Of a DNA stretch of 46,910 nucleotides, positions 16,495 to 24,157 are shown piece by piece (positions within the stretch are counted from its first letter, which is position 1; every line of letters starts with the position of its first letter). Source of the DNA: Fidelibacterota bacterium (GTDB lineage: Bacteria > Fidelibacterota > Marinisomatia > Marinisomatales > TCS55); contig JACNKN010000065.1 in NCBI GenBank assembly GCA_014382015.1, positions 1 through 46,910 of the forward strand. Direction: 5' to 3'. The notes beneath the pieces were generated by a model. It was not told the DNA's origin. It worked only from the letters and a program-made list of their open reading frames with translations, and did not search any database. Made by a program: the position numbers and the translations under genes.

Positions 16495-17535
16495 TTAATC
16501 TATTTCTTTTATAAAAAGGACGAATGATCCCGGAATGGCTCCGACCTGATAATTTTGGATAAGCAATCCGCTTAGGTCATAGACATAGACAGTATCCGGC
16601 GCCGTAAAATCTGTTTCAGACAAATAGATATATTCGCCAAATGCCGCAGCACTATATGTGCTCCCTAAGTGCCCAATCATTCGATTAGCATCAATCGTTA
16701 AATTCGGGTTTAATGGCGCAATGCCGCCTTTAAAAGAACGATAAACTGTTTGATTAAATGCAATCAAGTCAGAGCCGAAATCATTTGTTTGACCCAAATC
16801 ATTTGCTTCAACTTTTTCTGTATTTAAATCAATCACTGAGTTGCCTGCGTTTGTGCGCCAGTCACTACCGTAATAGGTACTCGCCACAAACAATTTATTT
16901 TCCTGGATCACCATTTGTCCGGGCCCCTGGACGACTTCGAATGATTTTGCAATTGTCCCGTCATAATATATTTTCATTACTCGATTATCAGCAGTCCAAT
17001 CTGGTTTCATGATAATACTGGTATAGAGATAATTATCATGGAAAAGAATCATTTCAGGAAGACCATTTACAGGGATTGTATCTTCAATGGTATAATTATT
17101 CAGATTCATGACGATTATACCATTCACATTCCAGGCTGTGATATAACCCTTATTTTTATATACAGCCATATACCGTGGGCTGGCACCGGGTAAGTCGATT
17201 TTTCTTACGTGGGTCACCCGGTCTCCGCCTAAGGAAAATTCCTCAAGGGAATGACTATTATTATTTACGACGAATAATCGGTCATCAACAATGGCCATGG
17301 ATTGGCCAATATCTCCCAATGGCTGGCCGGTTTGGTTTTGGTATATGGGCCCGGTAATATTCTCTTTTTCAGGATTAAGCATCCACAGGCTGGCATTGGA
17401 TTGGCCGAAGTTTCCTTCACAAAGAATAAAAATATTTTGTTCAGTTAACGGATCTGATTCATCATTGAATATATTTTCACATCCAATAAAAATGAACACA
17501 ATTGTGAAAAACGTTAACTTGATTAAGTGGTTCAT
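16495..17535 (-). CDS. BtuG-like beta-propeller surface lipoprotein
   Basis: This 346-residue lipoprotein has a signal sequence ending IFIGC, with the lipidated Cys at residue 19. The rest shows YncE/DUF5074-type propeller repeats such as PRYMAVYKNKGYITAWNVNG and PEMILFHDNYLYTS. In Bacteroides, BtuG is a propeller lipoprotein that binds cobalamin at the cell surface and hands it to BtuB. This gene overlaps the receptor gene by 4 bp (ATGA) and both sit behind a cobalamin riboswitch, which makes the same job likely. The function is inferred from context and fold; B12-contacting residues cannot be identified by eye. Confidence 0.75.
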   Translation of the reverse strand: MNHLIKLTFFTIVFIFIGCENIFNDESDPLTEQNIFILCEGNFGQSNASLWMLNPEKENITGPIYQNQTGQPLGDIGQSMAIVDDRLFVVNNNSHSLEEFSLGGDRVTHVRKIDLPGASPRYMAVYKNKGYITAWNVNGIIVMNLNNYTIEDTIPVNGLPEMILFHDNYLYTSIIMKPDWTADNRVMKIYYDGTIAKSFEVVQGPGQMVIQENKLFVASTYYGSDWRTNAGNSVIDLNTEKVEANDLGQTNDFGSDLIAFNQTVYRSFKGGIAPLNPNLTIDANRMIGHLGSTYSAAAFGEYIYLSETDFTAPDTVYVYDLSGLLIQNYQVGAIPGSFVLFIKEID

Positions 17536-19529
17536 GTTTTTTCCCTTTTATTCGTTGGTATGTATTGAAATGAAAGTGAAAAATTGCGTCCCGGTTCGGG
17601 ATAGCCTTTCACTGTCATATAATTATTGTTAAACAAATTATTGATCGAGCACAGTAAGGATATTTTTGGATTAAGATGATATTGAACACCACTTGAAAAG
17701 ATCCAATAAGGATTCATGGTCACATTCCTTGGCCAACTATACATGGTAATCCTTTCCCCCACAAATTGGCCATGAATCCAACCATTCATGTGTTGAAATT
17801 CAGTCTCTAAACTAAACGACCCTGTGTATTGAGGTGCGTACCGCATGGGTTTATTCTCATTGATATTTTTAGAATTATTTATGGTGAAATGAGTGTTGTA
17901 TCTGAGAACTTTAAATAGAGATCCAACTGAAATAAATGTCCATGTGTTTCTTCTGGTTTTTTCAATATTCTGAGGCTGCCAGTATGGCTCTCCCGGAACC
18001 CATTGAATCAGGTTTTTACTTTGTTTGGTGCTTACACGGAGGGATAATTGATGACCTTTTATTTGGGTATCCCAGTGAAATCTTATCCAATTCGTTGATT
18101 CCGGTAATAGTTTGGGGTTTCCGCCGGGCTTCCAGTATAAGTCGTTAAAAGTTGGATATCGAAACCCATGACCGCCTGCGATAGAAATAGAACTCCTTTT
18201 CATGAGGTATTCAAATCCTGATTGCCATGTCCATACACTGAAATTACTTTTCTCTCTATCAAATCGAAGGCCACTTTCATTCAATAAATTCCGGGTTAGA
18301 GCCCATTGAATGGAATGGGAATAAGTCTGGATAATTCGTGAAATTGTATCAGTATTTGTACTTGAAATGGATTCTTTTTTAATGGTGACCTTTTGATCTA
18401 TTTCAATAGATTTAATGGGTATTGTTATCCAGCCCAGTTCAAATTGATTTGTGGCTAATCCATGGTTGCTGTCAATGGCAAATTGTGGATTGGTGTACTG
18501 TTCATCACTCTTCCGGGAGGTGGCTGAAAGGGAAAATAAATGGTTAGGAATTTGCCAGATAGATTTGAGTTTGGTTAATATTAAATTATCATGACGGTGT
18601 GCATCTGGAGATGGGGAAAACACCAATCCCGGAATGCCTCGATCCTGATTTGTCACCAAAGATTGTAACGATACAAACCATTGTTTTGTGAAAGCGTGAC
18701 TGGATGAAAAAGAAAAAAATGATTGATCAAATTGATTGTTTTTTCTTTTTCCTGATGCCCCATTGTTGATATATGTAAAATCACCGATGGATTTATATCG
18801 GCCAATATCCAAGGAAAAAGATCCCTTATTGATGGGAATATTCATCCGGCCTGCCAGCGAATGTGTACCAAAACTTCCAGTTGAAAAATCGATTTGAGGT
18901 GATTTTGAACTATGAATTTCCATGGATCCATCAATACTGCCTGAACCATGAGATAACGCGGGTGTTCTCCCCGTGGAGATTTGGTTGATTAAGAAATTGG
19001 GAATTTGAGATAAATCTGTCAGCCCATTTTGGGGGCTGGTCAAATCAATGCCATTCCACAGGATTTTAGTATGAGATGATAGTCCACCATCAATAGAAAC
19101 TGTGCTTATTCCTCCGGGTCCGCCATATGTCCGCAACAGGGTAGACGGAATCGATCCCAGGGTAGTAGACAAGTTTCTCCCAGGTTTTACTGGGAAATGA
19201 CTCACCTGCATTTTTTTTTTATCTCCAATGACGTGAATAGTTTTCATCTCCAAAGGGTCCATGTCCAATTGGACCATGATTGGAAATTCATGGGGAATTA
19301 CAGTTCGGTATTGTTTATAGCCATAATGAAATATTGTGATGGTGTCTCCAACGCTACCCATGGATGAGAAATAACCATCATCATTCGAAATCGTCCAGGA
19401 GCCGGTTAAATGATGAACAATAATGGCATTGGGAAGGGGTGTATCGCCATTACGTACGAATCCGTTTATTTGGGGTTGGATACCCCAAATTATACTGGTT
19501 AAAACGAAAAGAGGTAAAATTTTAGACAA
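17532..19529 (-). CDS. btuB: TonB-dependent vitamin B12 receptor (BtuB-like)
   Basis: This is a 665-residue outer-membrane receptor. A signal peptide (residues 1-16) is followed by a carboxypeptidase-regulatory-like domain (about 20-100, INGFVRNGDTPLPNAIIV), a plug (about 110-215, with VSIDGGLSSHTKILWNGID), and a barrel to the end with a typical NPKISLLCSINNLFNNNY strand. B12 specificity is inferred from the cobalamin riboswitch upstream and the BtuG-like partner. The start codon is TTG (19529-19527): no ATG lies in frame before the upstream stop, and the signal peptide begins right here. A hairpin covers the ribosome-binding region. Confidence 0.88.
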   Translation of the reverse strand: MSKILPLFVLTSIIWGIQPQINGFVRNGDTPLPNAIIVHHLTGSWTISNDDGYFSSMGSVGDTITIFHYGYKQYRTVIPHEFPIMVQLDMDPLEMKTIHVIGDKKKMQVSHFPVKPGRNLSTTLGSIPSTLLRTYGGPGGISTVSIDGGLSSHTKILWNGIDLTSPQNGLTDLSQIPNFLINQISTGRTPALSHGSGSIDGSMEIHSSKSPQIDFSTGSFGTHSLAGRMNIPINKGSFSLDIGRYKSIGDFTYINNGASGKRKNNQFDQSFFSFSSSHAFTKQWFVSLQSLVTNQDRGIPGLVFSPSPDAHRHDNLILTKLKSIWQIPNHLFSLSATSRKSDEQYTNPQFAIDSNHGLATNQFELGWITIPIKSIEIDQKVTIKKESISSTNTDTISRIIQTYSHSIQWALTRNLLNESGLRFDREKSNFSVWTWQSGFEYLMKRSSISIAGGHGFRYPTFNDLYWKPGGNPKLLPESTNWIRFHWDTQIKGHQLSLRVSTKQSKNLIQWVPGEPYWQPQNIEKTRRNTWTFISVGSLFKVLRYNTHFTINNSKNINENKPMRYAPQYTGSFSLETEFQHMNGWIHGQFVGERITMYSWPRNVTMNPYWIFSSGVQYHLNPKISLLCSINNLFNNNYMTVKGYPEPGRNFSLSFQYIPTNKREKT

Positions 19530-19536
19530 TGATTCC

Positions 19537-19550
19537 CGCCAAAATTGGCG
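19537..19550 (-). promoter_or_regulatory. hairpin over the btuB ribosome-binding region
   Basis: The inverted repeat cgccaa-aa-ttggcg lies 8-21 bp upstream of the TTG start of btuB. On the minus strand its 3' arm runs into GGGAA, the best Shine-Dalgarno-like sequence. It could be the expression platform through which the riboswitch blocks translation. Confidence 0.45.
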
Positions 19551-19594
19551 AGAGAATGTCTAATGTGACCGAATGAAAGATATAGAATTGGGTT

Positions 19595-19775
19595 CGTATC
19601 ATGACCTTTTCTCCCGAAAGTCAGTGGATGTACATTTTTGCCCAGGTCTCCTGACTTTCGCTTCATCAACGATCCTAATCCTTCTCCTATTGGATGGAAT
19701 GAAAGGGGTCTCAGCGATTACAGTAGCGGGTACTGTGCTCGAATTAAACGAGCTTCCCTGCCGCAAAAAATGTTT
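19595..19775 (-). ncRNA. cobalamin riboswitch
   Basis: On the minus strand the hallmark segments appear in order: GCAGGGAA (about 19762-19755), a GCTCG/CGAGC stem, the B12-box-like CACAGTACCCGCTACTGTAA (about 19737-19718), GCTGAG, AAAGTCAGGAGACCTGG (about 19658-19642), and the closing ACTGACTTTCGGGAG. These match the conserved core of AdoCbl-type riboswitches. It lies 66 bp upstream of the btuB start and should lower btuB-btuG expression when cobalamin is plentiful. The exact boundaries are approximate. Confidence 0.88.
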
Positions 19776-19902
19776 CAATAATCGCGAGGAATTTACATTA
19801 ATAATCGCCAAATAATATCTTTAAATATGTTATTCAGAACTTTTTAATGTTCATATCACTTATGCATTCTGTCTGAGTAAACAACGATGTAAATTCTATG
19901 CT

Positions 19903-20439
19903 ATGATCACACCAATAAAAAATGGATCTATTCTAAACCGGTCAGTTCTGGTGCTCAATACTAATTATTCACCCATGGATATTTGTACAGCCCGGCGGGC
20001 CATCTGCCTGTTTTACAACGAAAAAGTGGACATTTTGGAATCTTATCATGAAGCGGTTCATTCACCTTCTGTAACCCTGTCACTGCCTAGCATTGTTAAA
20101 CTAAAAGATTTTGTAAAACACCATAAAATGGATGTTGTTCTCAGTCGAAAAAACTTGATGATTCGGGATAAGCACCAGTGCCAGTACTGCCATACAAAAA
20201 AAGGGTCCCTCACGATGGATCATGTTCTGCCAAAGAATCGCGGGGGGATGGATTCCTGGGAAAATCTGGTTGCGGCCTGCCAATCCTGCAATCGTAAAAA
20301 GGGCAATAAAACACCAGAAGAGGCGAGAATGCCATTAAAACGGTTCCCCAAAAAACCCAATAAAATCCATTACTTTCAACAATTTATTCAAGAAAAACAA
20401 ACGGCATGGCGTCCTTATTTATTTATGGAGTCTTTTTAA
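19903..20439 (+). CDS. HNH endonuclease family protein
   Basis: This is a 178-residue protein with a canonical zinc-bound HNH module: CQYC near residue 92, MDHVLPKNRGG with the catalytic His, ENLVAACQSCNRKKGNKTPEEA, so two CxxC pairs and the His-Asn-Asn/His triad are present. The N-terminal part (VLVLNTNYSPMDICTARRAICLF) is shared by widespread chromosomal HNH proteins of unknown role, not by homing endonucleases inside introns. Its TAA is immediately followed by the trpS ATG. Confidence 0.85.
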   Translation: MITPIKNGSILNRSVLVLNTNYSPMDICTARRAICLFYNEKVDILESYHEAVHSPSVTLSLPSIVKLKDFVKHHKMDVVLSRKNLMIRDKHQCQYCHTKKGSLTMDHVLPKNRGGMDSWENLVAACQSCNRKKGNKTPEEARMPLKRFPKKPNKIHYFQQFIQEKQTAWRPYLFMESF

Positions 20440-21420
20440 ATGAAGCGAGTGTTAAGCGGTATTCAGCCATCCGGCGATTTACATCTTGGAAATTATTTTG
20501 GCATGATGTCCAGAATGATAAAGTATCAGGAAGAAAATGATCTGTTTTGTTTTATTGTCAATTATCATGCATTAACGACAATTAAGGACAAAGAATTGCT
20601 GGCGTCAAATACATTGAATGCAGCCATGGATTTTATCGCCCTGGGATTGGATCCGGACCGATCAACATTTTGGATACAAAGTGATGTACCTCAGGTATGC
20701 GAATCCACATGGCTCTTGTCAAACATTGTGAATGTTGGATTATTGGACCGAGCAACATCCTATAAAGATAAATTAGCCCGAGGAATGACAGCCAATGTGG
20801 GTTTGTATTCTTATCCAATATTGATGGCGTCGGATATTCTATTATTCGGAGGAGAAATCGTTCCCGTGGGTAAAGATCAAAAACAACATCTTGAAATGAC
20901 CCGGGACATCGCCATTCGGTTTAATCAAACATTTGGAGATGTATTTGTTATTCCAGAACCGGATATTGAAAAAACAACCCAATTGGTTCCGGGTATAGAT
21001 GGACAAAAAATGAGTAAATCCTATGGAAATATGATTCCTATTTTTGGATCAGAAAAATCTATTCGAAAACAATTTATGTCCATTATTACCGATTCTGCAG
21101 GGATTAATGAACCGAAAGATACCCATACACCCTTGTTTCAACTTTATTGCCTCTTCCTCAACGAGGATGGGCAAAAGGATTTGGCAGATCGTTTTGCAAC
21201 ACCCGGATTACGTTATGGAGACGTGAAAAAAGAATTATTTGAATATTTCTGGAATCAATTTGAACCTTATAGAGATAAACGGGAATACCTATCAAACCAT
21301 AAGGATTATGTATTAGATAAATTGAAAGAAGGATCAGAAAAAGCAGGGACTGTTGCTGATATTTATCTAACGAAAGCGCGGGAAGCGATGGGACTGCATT
21401 ACGGAGAGACCAGTGTATAA
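20440..21420 (+). CDS. trpS: tryptophanyl-tRNA synthetase
   Basis: This 326-residue class I aminoacyl-tRNA synthetase charges tRNA-Trp. The HIGH-type signature is PSGDLHLGNYFG at residues 10-21 and the second signature KMSKS is near residue 190, followed by YGNMIPIF. The length and the final helical region are normal. It begins directly after the HNH stop and its last 8 bp overlap scpA. Confidence 0.95.
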   Translation: MKRVLSGIQPSGDLHLGNYFGMMSRMIKYQEENDLFCFIVNYHALTTIKDKELLASNTLNAAMDFIALGLDPDRSTFWIQSDVPQVCESTWLLSNIVNVGLLDRATSYKDKLARGMTANVGLYSYPILMASDILLFGGEIVPVGKDQKQHLEMTRDIAIRFNQTFGDVFVIPEPDIEKTTQLVPGIDGQKMSKSYGNMIPIFGSEKSIRKQFMSIITDSAGINEPKDTHTPLFQLYCLFLNEDGQKDLADRFATPGLRYGDVKKELFEYFWNQFEPYRDKREYLSNHKDYVLDKLKEGSEKAGTVADIYLTKAREAMGLHYGETSV

Positions 21421-22129
21421 AGTCCATTTGGATCATTTTGAGGGACCTCTTGATCTCCTGCTCTATTTTATCCGACGGGATGAAATAGATATTTATGATA
21501 TTCCCATTGCTCAAATCACAGCTGAATATCTCCAGATTGTTGAAGATATGAAAACCATGAACTTATCTGTGGCAGGTGAATTTATTATGATGGCCGCTTC
21601 CCTGATGCGCATTAAATCCAGGATGCTCATTCCACGACCAGAATTAGATGAAGAAGGCGAACCGATTGATCCCAGAACTGAATTAGTCCAGCAATTGGTA
21701 GAATATCAACGGTTTAAAGAAGCATCTGGAGAATTATCAATGAAATGGTATGACCAGAGCTATCGCCATAAACGGTCCACGATTCAAGAGGTTGAAGGTG
21801 TGGATGATGTTGGTATTTATTTAAGAAAAGTGGATTTATTTGATTTAGCTCAGTATTTTAAGGCAGCGATGGATCGAATGCCGGTCATTACATCTTATGA
21901 ATTACACCAGGAACCTGTAAGCCTGGATGAAAAGAAACATACGATTCTAAAATCTTTCGATGGAGATGGGGTGCTGACTTTTAATCGGCTATTGTCAAAA
22001 TGTGAAGATAAGATTGAAGTGATTGTCACCTTTTTAGCGATTCTCGACCTGATGCGGTTGAATGAAATTAGTATTTATCAAAATGAATTATTTGACAATA
22101 TTGAAATTCATCGCTTAGAAAAAAATTAA
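21413..22129 (+). CDS. scpA: segregation and condensation protein ScpA
   Basis: This 238-residue kleisin of the SMC-ScpAB condensin complex begins with the family's YKVHLDHFEGPLDLLLYFIRR and IDIYDIPIAQITAEYLQ segments and ends in a winged-helix region (FNRLLSK...VIVTFLAILDLMRLNEI) that binds the SMC head. The start codon is GTG 21413, overlapping the trpS end. scpB follows after 3 bp, the usual arrangement. Confidence 0.95.
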   Translation: MYKVHLDHFEGPLDLLLYFIRRDEIDIYDIPIAQITAEYLQIVEDMKTMNLSVAGEFIMMAASLMRIKSRMLIPRPELDEEGEPIDPRTELVQQLVEYQRFKEASGELSMKWYDQSYRHKRSTIQEVEGVDDVGIYLRKVDLFDLAQYFKAAMDRMPVITSYELHQEPVSLDEKKHTILKSFDGDGVLTFNRLLSKCEDKIEVIVTFLAILDLMRLNEISIYQNELFDNIEIHRLEKN

Positions 22130-22132
22130 TAA

Positions 22133-22699
22133 ATGACATCTGATAATATAGATCTTATCATTGAAGCATTGCTTTTTGCAAGTCCAGAGCCGTTGACCCA
22201 ACAAAAAGTCAATATTATATTTGAGAATGAACCACCCAATTTGGAAGCAGTGACCCATCGGTTATCCCAGCAGTATTTTGATCAAGGCAACGCCATTGAA
22301 ATTCAAAATATCGCAGGTGGATTTCAACTCAGGACCAAACCGGAATATGATAATTATGTCCGCCGATTATTAAATAAAACAGGACAGCTCCATTTATCCC
22401 AGGCTGCATTAGAATCTCTTTCTATCGTGGCATATAAGCAGCCAATCAGTCGGGCAGATATAGAGGCAATTCGCGGCGTAGATTGCGTCGGTGTCCTTAA
22501 AACATTATTAAAAAAATCCCTTGTAAAAATAAAAGGGAGAGATGAAGGACCTGGAAGACCCTTACTCTATACTACGACAGATGAATTTCTAGGGGCGTTT
22601 GGGTTAAACCGCCTTTCCGAATTGCCGAAACTCAAAGAAGTGACAGAATTACTGGAAGAGCAACCGGCCCTTACAGACCAAATTAATGCGTTTAAATAA
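22133..22699 (+). CDS. scpB: segregation and condensation protein ScpB
   Basis: This 188-residue partner of ScpA forms a dimer that clamps the kleisin. Two winged-helix domains are visible, with the signature LESLSIVAYKQPISRADIE and RG(V)DCVGVLKTLL, then GRPLLYTTTDEFL. The last 14 bp overlap the pseudouridine synthase start. Confidence 0.95.
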   Translation: MTSDNIDLIIEALLFASPEPLTQQKVNIIFENEPPNLEAVTHRLSQQYFDQGNAIEIQNIAGGFQLRTKPEYDNYVRRLLNKTGQLHLSQAALESLSIVAYKQPISRADIEAIRGVDCVGVLKTLLKKSLVKIKGRDEGPGRPLLYTTTDEFLGAFGLNRLSELPKLKEVTELLEEQPALTDQINAFK

Positions 22700-23393
22700 G
22701 TATTTAGCCCAGGCCGGTGTTTCTTCCAGGCGGGAGGCAGATGAACTGATTCAAGGTGCGACTGTTACCGTAAATGGCGTTGTGGAAATGAATCCTGCCT
22801 ATGATGTGCAATCTTCTGATGATGTCCGTTATGATAATAGGCGAATTCAGCCAGAGTTAAATATAAGGCTGATTCTGTTGAATAAACCCGATGGATACAT
22901 TACCACTGTTAAGGATCCTCTCCGACGAAAAACGGTTATGGATCTCATCCAAACTGAAGAGCGTTTGTTCCCTGTGGGGCGGTTAGATAAGGATACAACC
23001 GGGTTACTCATTTTAACCAATGATGGTGAATTAGCCAATCGACTCATGCATCCAAGAAATAGAATTCCCCGGATTTACAAAGTTGAAATCGATAAAACTT
23101 TTCGGGATTGGGAAATCAAAAGAATGGCAAAAAAAGTATATATTGGTCAAAAAGAATGGGGGCGGGCTGAAGTTGTTGAACAAAAACAGCATAAAGGCCG
23201 CGCAAGAATACATCTCCGACTTTATGAGGGGAAGAAACGAGAAATCCGACGACTCATGTACCGAATGAAACGAAAATTATTCAGTTTGGAACGAATCCAG
23301 TTTGGCCCAATTGAACTTGGAGATATTCCCTTAGGGGCATGGCGAGATTTACAAGAGGGTGAAATCAAGTCCTTACATAAAATGAACCATTAA
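22686..23393 (+). CDS. rRNA large-subunit pseudouridine synthase (RluB/RsuA family)
   Basis: This 235-residue RNA-modifying enzyme has an N-terminal S4 domain (MRLNKYLAQAGVSSRREAD) for RNA binding. The catalytic domain has GRLDKDTTGLLILTNDGEL, with the catalytic Asp in RLDxxTxG, and the later KKREIRRLMY motif. The family modifies 23S (RluB, RluF) or 16S (RsuA) rRNA; proximity to scpAB is typical of the RluB group, so U2605-type activity is likely but not proven. Confidence 0.9.
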   Translation: MRLNKYLAQAGVSSRREADELIQGATVTVNGVVEMNPAYDVQSSDDVRYDNRRIQPELNIRLILLNKPDGYITTVKDPLRRKTVMDLIQTEERLFPVGRLDKDTTGLLILTNDGELANRLMHPRNRIPRIYKVEIDKTFRDWEIKRMAKKVYIGQKEWGRAEVVEQKQHKGRARIHLRLYEGKKREIRRLMYRMKRKLFSLERIQFGPIELGDIPLGAWRDLQEGEIKSLHKMNH

Positions 23394-23440
23394 TTGGATT
23401 TCTTTTATTAAGCGTCATATTTATTGGTTATCTTTATATA

Positions 23441-23461
23441 GAGCCGTAAATTTCTCGGCTC
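23441..23461 (+). promoter_or_regulatory. hairpin in the cmk leader
   Basis: gagccg (23441-23446) pairs with cggctc (23456-23461) across a 9-nt loop, 19 bp before the cmk start. There is no T run after it, so it is more likely a leader or mRNA-stability structure than a terminator. Confidence 0.3.
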
Positions 23462-23480
23462 ATTGAGAGTGGATTAAAAG

Positions 23481-24137
23481 ATGATTGTCGCCATAGACGG
23501 ACCCGCTGCAACAGGAAAAAGTACCTCAGCCAAATTGGTTGCCCAAAAATTAGGGTTTACCTATATGGATACTGGTGCTATGTACCGTTGTATTACACTG
23601 TCCGTTTTGAGAAATCGTATTGAGTTAGAAGATGAGAAAGCACTAAAACTTCTCATTCAGGAAATGGATATTCGGTTCGAAAAAACGAATGGCACATTGG
23701 TTGTCCGATTGAACGAAGAGGATGTATCAACACTGATTCGAAAGCCTGAGGTAACATCTTATGTGAGTGCAGTAAGTGCGCTCCCCCAAGTGAGGGAACA
23801 CATGGTCAACCTCCAAAGGCAGATTGCGAAAGATCAGGATTGTGTCATGGAAGGACGGGATATTGGAACAATTGTTTTTCCCAAGGCTGAGTATAAGTTT
23901 TTTTTGATTGCAGATGATACAGTTAGAGCGAAAAGACGCCAACTGGATTTGCAGGCGATTGGGGAAAATAAAACCATTGATGAATTGGTTGAAGAAATTC
24001 GCCGACGGGATGCATTTGACTCAGGACGATTTCACTCGCCCTTAAGAAAAGCAGATGATGCAATTGAGGTGGATACATCAAAATTAACGATTGATGAGCA
24101 GGTTGACTTTATGGTCAACAGAGTAAAAAATCATTAA
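23481..24137 (+). CDS. cmk: cytidylate kinase
   Basis: This 218-residue (d)CMP kinase has the P-loop GPAATGKST at residues 6-14, then FTYMDTGAMYR, the CMP-specific segment and MEGRDIGTIVFPKAEYKFFL, with the lid RRRQLD... and DAFDSGRFHSPLRKADDA. It precedes rpsA by 20 bp, a widely conserved cmk-rpsA pairing. Confidence 0.95.
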   Translation: MIVAIDGPAATGKSTSAKLVAQKLGFTYMDTGAMYRCITLSVLRNRIELEDEKALKLLIQEMDIRFEKTNGTLVVRLNEEDVSTLIRKPEVTSYVSAVSALPQVREHMVNLQRQIAKDQDCVMEGRDIGTIVFPKAEYKFFLIADDTVRAKRRQLDLQAIGENKTIDELVEEIRRRDAFDSGRFHSPLRKADDAIEVDTSKLTIDEQVDFMVNRVKNH

Positions 24138-24157
24138 CCATAGGAAACAAAACAAAC

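Noticed and set aside
19903-20439. homing endonuclease or Cas9-type HNH
   Set aside because: The gene stands alone in an operon with trpS, with no intron, intein or RuvC parts. It matches the common chromosomal HNH proteins.
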